DNA of 64,000 bases from JAHBNG01 sp039028975 (GTDB lineage: Bacteria; Chloroflexota; Anaerolineae; Caldilineales; Caldilineaceae): NCBI GenBank assembly GCA_039028975.1, contig JBCCHB010000087.1:4070-68069 (forward strand). Direction: 5' to 3'. This document shows, one piece after another, positions 1 to 9,034 of the stretch. The notes under the pieces are model-generated. The model saw only the letters and a list, made by a program, of their open reading frames with translations. It searched no databases and had not been told where the DNA came from. A program made the position numbers and the translations under genes. The first letter of the stretch is position 1. Every line of letters begins with the position of its first letter.

Positions 1-363
1 GTCTTCACTCACCTCTGTATAAAATCCTCGCAATCATCAGATTCCCAAGCCATAAAAAGTCACTTTGGTAAATACATATCCGACTTTCAACGATTTTATT
101 CTGTTTGAAATATAGTACCAGAAAACTAGGTAGTTATGCCTCTTTCATCTGTAGGATTTTTGCCTAGCTTATAGTACAAATGACGGGTTTGTCTCGAAAT
201 CGATAGTTGGGATTTGGCTGATAGGTAAGATGTGTGGTCCGTCAGTAAAATAAATAATGTCCTCAGCTTAAGGATGAAGCCAAGGACATTGTTGAAAGTT
301 TTATGCAATTGATGATGGGTAAAAGCAATAGTTAAAAGCGCATCATGTCCATAAGTGGACATC
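1..363. other. left-edge region, no supported gene
   Basis: No gene can be supported here. A 78-codon open frame on the minus strand (126-362) begins two bases from the edge of the dispersed palindromic repeat at 364. It has no recognisable domain and no clear ribosome binding site. It could be a decayed remnant, for example of a transposase like the one at the right end, but the similarity is too weak to claim. Confidence 0.4.
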
Positions 364-448
364 TATACTCAGTTCCGTTTGAAAACGAGAATTTGTTCAC
401 TCTAGTAGAGCATCGGAAAACTCCTGTTTTCAAAACGACCGCAATATA
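364..448 (+). repeat. dispersed ~85-bp palindromic repeat, copy 1
   Basis: The left end starts TATACTCAGTTCCGTTTG and the right end finishes AAAACGACCGCAATATA, forming imperfect terminal inverted repeats. The inner arms (GAATTT and AAACTCC) pair less well than in other copies. The loop keeps the family core CTCTAGTAGAGC. It lies about 75 bp beyond the stop of the minus-strand gene at 524, after that gene's terminator-like hairpin. Confidence 0.85.
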
Positions 449-461
449 ATCATAAGAAAGA

Positions 462-513
462 AATAGCTTGAACAATCAATTTGAAATCTTCCGAAGTAGT
501 TGCTCAAGCTATT
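462..513 (-). terminator. intrinsic terminator-like hairpin after the 1563-aa secreted protein
   Basis: Perfect 10-bp inverted repeat AATAGCTTGA / TCAAGCTATT with a ~32-nt loop. Read on the minus strand it is followed by the T-rich TTCTTTCTTAT. It sits 10 bp past the stop codon at 524. The long loop lowers confidence that it is a classical terminator. Confidence 0.55.
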
Positions 514-523
514 CCCCGACCCA

Positions 524-3500
524 TTAGTTATTGATAAGTGGCAGGAAGACTGTGGTTCCAGGGTCTACGACCTCTTCAAAGATCGCTCGAATCTCAATCG
601 AGTCGATAGCCATAATCGTGATGGTGCTCTCTGTAATACTACCCGAGTTCAACGTCACGTTAGACTCCCAGCGTACGAAACGCCAGCCCGGTTGTGGCAC
701 AGCAGTGAATGCTATCTCTTCATCTTGTTGGTATACTTCTTTTTGCGGGCTGATCTGGACATCGCCTTGGCCTTCTGTCTCAACTGACATGCCACTTACA
801 GTCGTATTCGTCGGAATAAACGTAGCCGTAATGGTTGTTGACCCAACAACAGTTAACCCAACGGGATTATCACCTGTAGCAGTCCCCATGCTGCTCTCCC
901 ATCCAGAGAAGAGCCAGCCCTCATCTGGGGTTGCAGCCAATGTTACTTGCTCACCAAAAACGTAGCCCTGCGGGTCAGCCGGAGCAGAGACAGCTGCCTC
1001 ACCATTCCCAACAATCACGGTTGAAATCGTATACTTGTTTTGAGTAAATGTAGCTGTCACCACACTATCAGCATTGATTGTTAGCATAGCCGTTGCATCA
1101 TTGCCAGCTACATCACCGGACCAGCTTGTAAAGGTCCAACCTTCGTCCGGTATAGCAGTCAGGGAGATTTCTGTACCGTCTGGGAAACTGCCACCAGTTG
1201 GATCTGATGTGATGCTTCCTCGACCAGATACTTGCTTCATCAACGTAAACTCTCCGGCTTCAATCGCCTCGAAGTTTGCCTTGATGGTGATGTCGCTTAT
1301 CATGGTCACATTCCATGTTTCGGCAGTACTCAGGACTGCGCCAGATTCATTTGTCCAGTTGACAAAAGCAAACCCATCATCAGCCATTGCCGTTAGAACA
1401 ACGACGGTCCCTTCTTCATAGGCACCGCTCATAGGCAATACAGAACCACCAGTGGATGCCATTACGGTTAGCGTATACGTCTTAGTATCATCAGGGAGCA
1501 GCGTAAAGACGGCACCAATTTCGGTTGATTCTACTACAGTATGTAAGGCCGGTGTTCTGTCTCCATCCAAGGCACCTGTCCAATTTTGGAAGGTATAACC
1601 CGAAGTCGGCAAGGCAGAAGCTGTCACGATCTCATTATAGACATACCCATCTGGATTGCTTGGTGGCGATAGTGTAATCATACCACCTGCTGTTTCTTGA
1701 ACAGTCACAGTGTAGAATTCTTGGGTAAATTCAGCAACTACTGATTCCGATTGTGTCATTGTTAGCGTTACGGTAAGTTCATTCCCAGATAGACCTGCAC
1801 CGCTCCAACTTGTCAATTGTGAACCAGGGCTTGCTGTAGCCATAAGCGTAATCTCTTCGCCATATACATAGGTAGCCTTGGTGGGCGTGATGACTACAGA
1901 GCCAGTACCCGTTCCACTATTGCCTATAGTAAGCGTATATTGATCTTGGGTAAATAAGGCTGTAACAGACATGTCGCCATCAATCGTCAGATCTGATTGG
2001 GGTGTAATACCCGTTAGATCATTCCCCCAACTATCAAAAGACCAGCCAGGCTCAGCGACTGCCTCCAGGGAGACAATTTGGTTAAGATAGTAAGGACCAG
2101 TGTCCGGATCAACCGATACAGCACCCTGGCCTGTAATGGTAACCCCTACGGTATAAGGGATACGGCTAAAGTAGGCTACAACATTGCGATTATTGAGCAT
2201 CGTCGTCATTGTGACAAAGTCCGTGCCGCTAACGTCACCACCCCACTCATCAAACTGCCAACCCTCATTAGGCTGTGCAGTCAACGTGACAAGCTGATTG
2301 TATTCATAACCCTCTTCCGAAGCGGGCAAGCTTAATGTAATGGTTCCGCCACTTAAGCCATCAATGCCATCCTCTACAGAAGTGTAAATCGTATAATAGT
2401 TCTGCGCGAAGTTAGCTGTTACAATTTCGCCAGGTACAAAGGTTACATCGACTGGATTCGTCGTCGTTGTAATAACTGAGCCTTGCAAAGTGCTCCAGCT
2501 ATCAAATGTCCAACCTGGAATCGGTTCTGCAGTCAGTTCAACTGGGTTACCACAACTAGGCGTCATGCTGATCATCCCCGTGCCAACTGGTAAAACAGTA
2601 GTGCCAAGCTGCAAAGACTTGCCGTCCTCGGGTTCAATAGGGAGATCCGTGCGGAAGAAGTAGTCCACAATGGATGTATAGGCGTCAGTTCCCGTTGCAT
2701 TACCAGCAAAGGGACCAATGCCGGTAACGTTTATGGCTTGAGTAAATTTATATCCACCACCACTTTGGAGCCAAGTTATTCCATCACCAGAGTAAAAGAC
2801 GGCCCACTCAGTCGGCGACTGACGCCAGACACGCAGGTATAAGGGACCATTTGGGTCAACGCTTGCATCTAGTGGACGGCCATTTCCGCTGAGCTTTTCA
2901 GTACCTGAACCTCCATCGAGGTAAAATGCATAAATCCGGGCGTTCCCAGAGTTGTCCATGCCAAAGCTTACGCGAAGATAGGTGTCATCATCTTCTTCAA
3001 TAATCACACCCTGAATCTGGCGAGAATTGGCAATGCCCGTTTCAAACTTAACGTCAATCTCAAAGGTTGCGTTATTGGTGGCCTGCATGATGCGAGCGCC
3101 ATTGTTGCCACCTGTCCAAACATCATAGTCACTGTTTGCAGGGATATCAAATTGGATCTGGGTCTGAGTTGCCGTCATGGTGGCTAGCCCTTGCGGATCA
3201 GCATAGCTCCAGAGGTTTGTGTCTAACTCACATTGATTAAAGTCATCTGAAGTGATAGTTGATGGTCCAGCTGTTGTACATATCTCGGTACCCGTTTCCG
3301 GTTCAAATGTACCATTCGTGCTTTCATCTTCAGAGTATATTTGGTAATAGTAGTCAGTCTCTGACGTTAAACCCGCTATCTCAATAACGTGTGATGTAAC
3401 AAAAGCTGGATTACTGACGTTGCTTCCTAGCGTATCCGTTATACCGTATGTTACAAGGCTGGAAGCAGGCTCGTCTGTCGTCCAAAGTATGGTCAGCTTG

Positions 3501-5215
3501 TCTGAATCCGCTACACACTGAACTTCTGAGATAACGGGTGGCACATCGTCGGGCTCTGTAATTGTAAAGGAAAATGTCTCGTTAGATAGCGTATTGGTTG
3601 ATTGATCGCTGACGGTTAAGGAGACGTCTACAACTTCCCCCTCATCAAAATCATTGGAGGGATTGTAGGTAAAGGTCATGTCATAGATGCTACCGCGACG
3701 AGTAATGCGTGAATCATTGTAAGGCATGTTGGTTACATCATCCACGCTGAGGCTAAAGCTATCTAGATCCAATCCACTATTATAATCGATCAAACGGAGC
3801 GCGATATTCGTATCTTCGGCTACGCCGGTTGCACTATCTTCTGGTGAGTTGTCGATCAGTTGAGGGGCAGTCGTATCTGCAGTGGGAGAGCTCTTACCTC
3901 GAAGGACAACCATAGGGCCTGGCTTTTCAACAAATGCACCCCAGGATCCATCACGGTTTTCAAACAGAAAGGAGTTTTCACCCGATTTTAATTTACTAAA
4001 TGGAATGTAGCCATTTCCGGTATTGCCAATGCTTAGAATCGAGAGTTCCCAGTCATCGGTAGTGGGGTAATTTGGAAATAGGTTGTATCGGTTCGCAAAG
4101 CTTTGCGAATCTCCATTGAAATAGACGTTAGGACGCAGCCAATATGCGCCAACTAGATAGCCAGCATCAAAGTCGGCCAGTGGAGGCAAGTCAACCGTGG
4201 CTGACGCTGTTGGAGGAAAATCGCCATCGTGCCATAGAATGATATCATCGAAATCGGGGTTTGTGAAGTAGACAACCGGGATATTTCGGCGTAGCTCAAA
4301 GCTATTTGAAACACCACCAGCCGCTTCACGAACATTGCCACTGTTATCTAGAACGCGGATCTTAAATTTGACCCCATTTTGGTTGATGATGTGGGGGATT
4401 GGCCAAGTAATCGAGTAGGTTCCTGCACCACTAACTTTGACTGTACCAACGTGGTTGATGGTGCCACCCAATGCTGCCGGAAATTTCCCTCCGGGGTTCC
4501 AATTATTACGAGAGATGTTGTGCCAATCGCGAAAGATCCCATCGTTGTCCTCATCATACCCATCATAAAATGCATGGAATTCGAGGAGATTCGCGCCTGC
4601 CCCTACAGTAGCAGAAAGCTCTAGTTGATCGTTGTTCACATTCAGCACGCCACCGCCGCTGAATGTCTTGGTGTTGCTATCGTCTTTGATTGTGACGAGA
4701 GAACCACTTGGTGCACTCAGAGAATTCGCGCCATACACGCGAAAAGCGATATCGTGTACATGGTACCCTTGGCCTTTAAAGGTAATGACATTACCACCTT
4801 GATTCAATTCGCTTATGGGTACTTCAGCTACATAAGGTGTACGGCTCCAATCTTCACCAACGTTGGGGCGCCGCCAGTCATTGTTATTTAGCTTGAACTC
4901 GGCTCGTTTTTCATCATGGTTACGCCATAGATCAAGGTAGATTTCGACCTTCGAAGCAAGGGTTAGGTCCTCAGAAATTGAGAAGTCTAAAGTGATTTGG
5001 CAACCGGAAGTTGGTTCAATATAGAATTCATTGCCACTTACTGGATCGCTGCATTTGCCGATAAACTCACTATGATGAACCCAATACTCTGTATAGGTCA
5101 CTTCTGTATTTGAATCATATATGCCAGCTTGGGCGTCCATAGGCCACCCAAGAATAAGGATGCCCCACAGTAGTAGGATCATCGATGAAAGGATGTAGTG
5201 TCTGCGTATGTGCAT
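524..5215 (-). CDS. large secreted modular protein with nine InlB-type B-repeats
   Basis: 1563 residues. An N-terminal signal peptide (about residues 1-30: RR, hydrophobic stretch, ending DAQA) predicts export. Visible modules in order: an N-terminal beta-rich region without assignment (31-445); a Big_5-like Ig domain (~448-550, starting DTTAPQLIDNSP); a fibronectin-III-like domain (~555-650); a concanavalin/DUF1349-like module (~655-858, starting SDDFNQCELDTNLW); then nine divergent InlB B-repeats (~860-1555) with the recurring pattern LTA-P--GW-F--W-G. The chain ends VFLPLINN, the terminal motif shared with three neighbouring secreted proteins. The start is supported by AGGAG seven bases upstream. 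It is probably a surface adhesin or matrix protein; the ligand is unknown. The start is 380 bp from the next upstream gene, so it is probably transcribed separately. Confidence 0.85.
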   Translation of the reverse strand: MHIRRHYILSSMILLLWGILILGWPMDAQAGIYDSNTEVTYTEYWVHHSEFIGKCSDPVSGNEFYIEPTSGCQITLDFSISEDLTLASKVEIYLDLWRNHDEKRAEFKLNNNDWRRPNVGEDWSRTPYVAEVPISELNQGGNVITFKGQGYHVHDIAFRVYGANSLSAPSGSLVTIKDDSNTKTFSGGGVLNVNNDQLELSATVGAGANLLEFHAFYDGYDEDNDGIFRDWHNISRNNWNPGGKFPAALGGTINHVGTVKVSGAGTYSITWPIPHIINQNGVKFKIRVLDNSGNVREAAGGVSNSFELRRNIPVVYFTNPDFDDIILWHDGDFPPTASATVDLPPLADFDAGYLVGAYWLRPNVYFNGDSQSFANRYNLFPNYPTTDDWELSILSIGNTGNGYIPFSKLKSGENSFLFENRDGSWGAFVEKPGPMVVLRGKSSPTADTTAPQLIDNSPEDSATGVAEDTNIALRLIDYNSGLDLDSFSLSVDDVTNMPYNDSRITRRGSIYDMTFTYNPSNDFDEGEVVDVSLTVSDQSTNTLSNETFSFTITEPDDVPPVISEVQCVADSDKLTILWTTDEPASSLVTYGITDTLGSNVSNPAFVTSHVIEIAGLTSETDYYYQIYSEDESTNGTFEPETGTEICTTAGPSTITSDDFNQCELDTNLWSYADPQGLATMTATQTQIQFDIPANSDYDVWTGGNNGARIMQATNNATFEIDVKFETGIANSRQIQGVIIEEDDDTYLRVSFGMDNSGNARIYAFYLDGGSGTEKLSGNGRPLDASVDPNGPLYLRVWRQSPTEWAVFYSGDGITWLQSGGGYKFTQAINVTGIGPFAGNATGTDAYTSIVDYFFRTDLPIEPEDGKSLQLGTTVLPVGTGMISMTPSCGNPVELTAEPIPGWTFDSWSTLQGSVITTTTNPVDVTFVPGEIVTANFAQNYYTIYTSVEDGIDGLSGGTITLSLPASEEGYEYNQLVTLTAQPNEGWQFDEWGGDVSGTDFVTMTTMLNNRNVVAYFSRIPYTVGVTITGQGAVSVDPDTGPYYLNQIVSLEAVAEPGWSFDSWGNDLTGITPQSDLTIDGDMSVTALFTQDQYTLTIGNSGTGTGSVVITPTKATYVYGEEITLMATASPGSQLTSWSGAGLSGNELTVTLTMTQSESVVAEFTQEFYTVTVQETAGGMITLSPPSNPDGYVYNEIVTASALPTSGYTFQNWTGALDGDRTPALHTVVESTEIGAVFTLLPDDTKTYTLTVMASTGGSVLPMSGAYEEGTVVVLTAMADDGFAFVNWTNESGAVLSTAETWNVTMISDITIKANFEAIEAGEFTLMKQVSGRGSITSDPTGGSFPDGTEISLTAIPDEGWTFTSWSGDVAGNDATAMLTINADSVVTATFTQNKYTISTVIVGNGEAAVSAPADPQGYVFGEQVTLAATPDEGWLFSGWESSMGTATGDNPVGLTVVGSTTITATFIPTNTTVSGMSVETEGQGDVQISPQKEVYQQDEEIAFTAVPQPGWRFVRWESNVTLNSGSITESTITIMAIDSIEIRAIFEEVVDPGTTVFLPLINN

Positions 5216-5390
5216 CTGAAACTCCTAATATGGATTATTTTCTGAAAGGAATGGGACGGATAGAGAAAGTGCCTCAATATAGATGACCAGATAAAATTTT
5301 CCCCCGTGCAACCAACGATGCCCTCCCTTTTTGGATTCATCAGATTGCATCAAGCAAATGTCGGGGCAAAATTAACCTGGCGGACTACGC
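5216..5390. other. upstream region of the 1563-aa secreted protein
   Basis: This is the left half of the 381-bp gap 5216-5596, which also holds repeat copy 2. It should contain the promoter of the gene ending at 5215, but I see no convincing -35/-10 pair. The stretch 5476-5596, right of the repeat, carries only a short AT-rich hairpin (5476-5492, GAATTT/AAATTC). Confidence 0.35.
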
Positions 5391-5475
5391 TATACTCAGC
5401 TCCGTTTGAAAACAGGTGTTTGGTCTCTCTGGTAGGGCTTCGGAAAACACCTGTTTTCAAAACGACCGCAGCATA
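5391..5475 (+). repeat. dispersed ~85-bp palindromic repeat, copy 2
   Basis: A near-consensus copy. Outer ends TATACTCAGCTCCGTTTG and AAAACGACCGCAGCATA, inner stem AGGTGTTT/AAACACCT, and loop core CTCTGGTAGGGCTTCGG. It is nearly identical to the copy at 22391, 17 kb away. It lies about 120 bp past the stop of the 578-aa gene and 175 bp before the start of the 1563-aa gene. Confidence 0.95.
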
Positions 5476-5596
5476 GAATTTTGTTCAAATTCTAGCATTG
5501 ATACGCAAAGGGCATCCTTTCTCTTAGCTGACAGAAGGGGATTGTGGAGGGGGATGCATTATCGAGAGCGAGAAAAAGAGCTAACGAAATCCGAGT

Positions 5597-7333
5597 TTAT
5601 TGGTTCATCAAAGGAATATATAGATACCATATTGGTGTTTCATCTGGATCGTTTGACCCATTATTGTTGTTTGGTAAGCGAGTCGATGTAGCCGTAGCCG
5701 TCACCGTGGGGGTAGCTGTAAAGGAAAGCACGGGGGTAGTTGTGCTCGTCACAGTCGGTATTTGCTCCGTGGCTGTTGCGGTTGCCACCGGCGTACTCGG
5801 CGTACTAGTCCCTTGGGGTAGCGTAGTCAGTGTCAGTGTAGCGGTAGGTGTGGGCGTTGGTGTGGGAATCAACGTTTCGGTCGCCTCTAGCAAAAGATTA
5901 TCAAACCAATATACGTTATCTACTTCACCCTGCCGATTGTGGCTAGCTTGTTGCAGCAGTGTAAATGATAAGCGTACGTTGTTAATAGGTTGACTTATCT
6001 CAGATGTAAGGAACTCTAATGTATACATTTTCCAATCATCTGAGAGTGTGACAGGCAAACTATTTAATGCAACATAGCTATTTGACCCATCAATTTGACC
6101 CAGCCAAATTTGAATAGGTGGCCCGCCTGTGGTGAAAGCAGCAAAGCGTAGCCGATAGCGAGTATTGGGCATAAGCATGATATCGTTTTGATAGAAAGAT
6201 ATCTGTTCTGCGGAGTCTGACAGAATGATTCTAGCTGCGCTTGGACCACTATAACCGGGTGATGCAATGGTCAAGCTGCTCAAGGGGTCATCTACATGCC
6301 AAAACATGGTATTGGTATCAAAGTCAGAATTCACAAGCTGGTTATCTGGTTCAGGGGTTGCTGTGGCCGTTGGCGTATAGGTCGATGTGGATGTTCCGGT
6401 CGGCGTTTCGGTAGGCGTAGTAGTAAAAGTCGGTGTTTCGGTGGGTGTCTCAGTAGGCGCTTCAGTCGGTGTCTCGGTCGGTGTTTCAGTCGGTGTGGCA
6501 GTAAAAGTCGGTGTTTCTGTGGGTGTTTCTGTGGGTGTCTCTGTAGGCGTAAATGTAGGTATTTCGGTGGGTGTTTCAGTTGGCGTGAAAGTGGGTGTCT
6601 CGGTCGGCACATCAGTTGGCGTTTCAGTTGGCGTCTCGGTCGGCACATCAGTTGGCGTATTAACAGGCCCAGAGCCGCCAACATAATTTCCCCAACCGCT
6701 AAAGGTCTCCCCTGGTGCTACGACAACAACTGTAAATCGCATATCCAAGGGATACCAATCAGCCGGATTTTCTCCATTCCAATTCCACCCGTTGTAATTA
6801 CTAATCGGATCCCCGTCAAGATTTTTGATTGCAATGGCTACGCGTTGACGAGGAGACGTCCAATCGATGGGAACGCCATTCAGCTTCCACATACCTTGTA
6901 CGTTTTGTGACCAAGTGACTACTGTGCCACTGTCGCCGCTGACATTGGCTAAGCTACCACAAGTTTCTACAGCAAAACTATCTTGCCAGAAACAGAATTG
7001 AAGCTTCATATTCTGCGGTTCCGGTTGGCTACGTATCTCGGCTCGAAAATAGATTTTTCCAGATGCAAAGTTAATTGGTGTAGTCCAGTCACCGTTGGCG
7101 GCAGCATTGGGTGGATCCTCTCTGGGAAAACCTCGATCTCCTACTGTTGCAGGCTTATTCCAATCAAAGACCAACAGTTCTGTTTCTGTTGAAGATAGCT
7201 GCTTTGCCGCTAACGGGCTAGCAACTAACCAATGCGTTTGAGTAAATAGAAAGCAGATAGCGGCTACAAAAAACAGAAATATTGATACATATCGATGAGA
7301 AACAGACCCTGTGTGTACAAACAGCGCAAACAT
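5597..7333 (-). CDS. secreted protein with Pro-Thr linkers and a CBM4/9-like domain
   Basis: 578 residues. A hydrophobic N-terminal segment (about 15-38) acts as a probable signal peptide. A beta-rich N-terminal domain (~45-222) is followed by a long Pro-Thr linker of ETPT/FTPT units (~224-330), a carbohydrate-binding-module 4/9-like domain (~332-485, starting [10 protein letters not shown] with the usual jelly-roll spacing), a second Pro/Thr/Ser-rich linker (~488-562) and the C-terminus LYIPLMNQ. The linkers resemble those joining binding modules in secreted glycan-active proteins, but no catalytic domain is visible. Glycan binding at the cell surface or matrix is an inference. No ribosome binding site is obvious at the first ATG. 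Confidence 0.8.
   Translation of the reverse strand: MFALFVHTGSVSHRYVSIFLFFVAAICFLFTQTHWLVASPLAAKQLSSTETELLVFDWNKPATVGDRGFPREDPPNAAANGDWTTPINFASGKIYFRAEIRSQPEPQNMKLQFCFWQDSFAVETCGSLANVSGDSGTVVTWSQNVQGMWKLNGVPIDWTSPRQRVAIAIKNLDGDPISNYNGWNWNGENPADWYPLDMRFTVVVVAPGETFSGWGNYVGGSGPVNTPTDVPTETPTETPTDVPTETPTFTPTETPTEIPTFTPTETPTETPTETPTFTATPTETPTETPTEAPTETPTETPTFTTTPTETPTGTSTSTYTPTATATPEPDNQLVNSDFDTNTMFWHVDDPLSSLTIASPGYSGPSAARIILSDSAEQISFYQNDIMLMPNTRYRLRFAAFTTGGPPIQIWLGQIDGSNSYVALNSLPVTLSDDWKMYTLEFLTSEISQPINNVRLSFTLLQQASHNRQGEVDNVYWFDNLLLEATETLIPTPTPTPTATLTLTTLPQGTSTPSTPVATATATEQIPTVTSTTTPVLSFTATPTVTATATSTRLPNNNNGSNDPDETPIWYLYIPLMNQ
6387..6665 (-). repeat. in-frame 6/12-bp tandem repeat encoding the Pro-Thr linker
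   Basis: DNA made of degenerate GGTGTTTCGGTC-like units encodes about twenty ETPT, DVPT and FTPT repeats inside the 578-aa protein. The near-perfect periodicity makes it prone to length change by slippage. It also keeps the opposite strand open in several frames, none of which looks like a gene. Confidence 0.85.
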
Positions 7334-7712
7334 AACTTGACGTTTATTCCTTCACTACAAAGAGTAAATTTCCGATGCTATTCTGGATGTCTTGCAATCA
7401 GGAGTCTTCCCAATCCCTGTACGAGAGCAATCTCGCACTTTCAAATAGAACCAGGAATAGCACCGGAAACTATGAACCACTTTTGCGACTAAAGACATAC
7501 GAACAAATTCTTCTAAAGGCCTAGATTATCATAACCATATGGCTAGGTGAGTGACAATCTGATTACAGGTTGTTATCTTAATATTGGTGTAATTCTGTTT
7601 GCCACAAGTATTCTACTACCCTCATTCCCAAGCGGGAAACAATTATAATTGCAGAAAAAAAGGTTCTCTATCCCAATCGGAAGGACTAAGAACCTGCTAA
7701 ACTGACTATATC
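7334..7712. other. gap upstream of the Pro-Thr protein
   Basis: Part of the 548-bp gap 7334-7881. No gene or RNA is recognised. It presumably contains the promoter of the gene starting at 7333, but no clear promoter boxes were found. Repeat copy 3 and a hairpin fill the rest of the gap. Confidence 0.35.
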
Positions 7713-7807
7713 TATACTGCGGTCGTTATGAAAACCGAAGTTCGCTCTGCTATAGAGACTATGTATGATGTATGGGAAACTCCGGTTTTCAAATGTAACT
7801 GAGAATA
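7713..7807 (-). repeat. dispersed palindromic repeat, copy 3 (inverted, longer loop)
   Basis: Read on the minus strand it runs from TATTCTCAGTTACATTTG to AACGACCGCAGTATA, the opposite orientation to most copies. The inner arm is CGGAGTTT. Its 95-bp length comes from extra bases in the loop. It lies about 75 bp past the stop of the gene at 7882. Confidence 0.8.
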
Positions 7808-7831
7808 GTGACATCGGTACAAATTGTTCAA

Positions 7832-7856
7832 GCCTATCGGCTTAAGCATGATAGGC
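7832..7856 (-). terminator. hairpin after the 340-aa secreted protein
   Basis: Perfect 7-bp stem GCCTATC / GATAGGC with an 11-nt loop, 26 bp beyond the stop codon at 7882. On the minus strand it is followed by TTGAACAATTTG, only moderately T-rich. It is a probable transcription terminator. Confidence 0.5.
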
Positions 7857-7881
7857 CAAAATTTTGTTGAGTCTTGAGATT

Positions 7882-8904
7882 CTATTGAGTCGTGAAAGGC
7901 AAATAAACGAGAGTATTCCCATTATCTACTTCGACAAAAGTTGCTGTTACGTCTTGCACTCCATTCATCTCTAGGACCGCTGGATTCTGAGTACTTGTCA
8001 AAGCTCCAGACCATCCAGCAAAATCCCAGCCTTCGGTTGGAGTAGCGAGTAGCGTTTGGGGGCCGCATGAGTATTCACCTGATTCAGGAGAAACGGAACC
8101 CTCACCAACGACAGATAGGTTCAAGGTCTCAATGGCATTATCATCTTCCTGGGCAATGGTCGCATTGGAATTAAAAAAGAAATCGGCAATCACCGTGTGT
8201 GCTGGTGGATCTTGTCCGACACCTGGTGAAACATTCCCCCCAAAGATTCCTACTTTGGTGACCGTAAGGGAGGTATCAAAGCGCTGAACTGATGTCCAGT
8301 CATCAGCATTACCGGTGAATGAATAGCTGGTCAACCAACTATCTCCAGATCGAAAAACTCGTATGAAGTAACCTACCACTGTATCAGGTACCGTCAAAGG
8401 TATGCTAAACTGTTGTGCAGGAGAGCTCCCCCTTAATATAGCGGCAAAAAGTCTTACATTTTCTCCGTCATGGAAAAAGTCAAATCGAAGCAAGTTTTCA
8501 CTATCTTGCTCTACCACAATGCCTTGTATTTGAAACTGTTGCGTTACAGCTGACTCAAATTTCGCCTCAATGCTAAAGTCCCCGTTTGAAATTTCCTGCA
8601 TGAGCCGAGGTGCCTGCTTGTCAACCCATAAATCATGCACTACACCGGCTGCTAACCCGATGGTGACCTGTGAGCCATTTGTTGAGTACGGAGCATCACC
8701 CAATGGATCGGTGTATTCCCACAGATCTGTATCCAGTATACAACTGTCAAAATCATCTGAAGTAGGTTGTGTTGTCCCCTCCCCCCTATTTGTGTTGTGT
8801 GCAGCAAAAAGGGGGGTAACTTCACTACCACCAGATAAAATTGTTGTTCCAAGCATAGCCACAATGAGTATCAATAATGATCTTGTAAATCGCTTATCAG
8901 ACAT
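7882..8904 (-). CDS. secreted DUF1349-like / InlB B-repeat protein
   Basis: 340 residues from the chosen ATG. That start has an AAGGAG site nine bases upstream and directly precedes a signal peptide (MSDKRFTRSLLILIVAM). An in-frame ATG 25 codons earlier would put charged residues before it. A concanavalin/DUF1349-like module (from SDDFDSCILDTDLW) is followed by one InlB-type B-repeat (TPTEGWDFAGWSG) and the terminal motif VYLPFTTQ. It is a reduced version of the architecture in the two larger neighbours, and the module is clearly homologous to theirs. Surface location is likely; the ligand is unknown. Confidence 0.85.
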   Translation of the reverse strand: MSDKRFTRSLLILIVAMLGTTILSGGSEVTPLFAAHNTNRGEGTTQPTSDDFDSCILDTDLWEYTDPLGDAPYSTNGSQVTIGLAAGVVHDLWVDKQAPRLMQEISNGDFSIEAKFESAVTQQFQIQGIVVEQDSENLLRFDFFHDGENVRLFAAILRGSSPAQQFSIPLTVPDTVVGYFIRVFRSGDSWLTSYSFTGNADDWTSVQRFDTSLTVTKVGIFGGNVSPGVGQDPPAHTVIADFFFNSNATIAQEDDNAIETLNLSVVGEGSVSPESGEYSCGPQTLLATPTEGWDFAGWSGALTSTQNPAVLEMNGVQDVTATFVEVDNGNTLVYLPFTTQ

Positions 8905-9034
8905 AGGCGGATTCTCCTTCTCGTATCTCCGCAATAAAAAGGGATAGACTACTCTGAGGTCGTCCTGCCAAATCGGCACCTATTGAGAAGATACTCCTTC
9001 TTCGTGTAAAACAGCATCCTTATATAACAGACTC

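Noticed and set aside
5416..5993. Two plus-strand frames of 91 and 149 codons near the end of the Pro-Thr protein
   Set aside because: They cross repeat copy 2 and the second Pro-Thr linker in antisense, have no recognised domain, and mostly overlap a well-supported gene.
6296..6910. Long plus-strand and alternative-frame open frames across the Pro-Thr linker region
   Set aside because: They are created by the 6/12-bp repeat on the opposite strand. Their translations are low-complexity (VGVSVGV or Arg/His-rich), and the minus-strand frame has a signal peptide, recognised domain and C-terminal motif.
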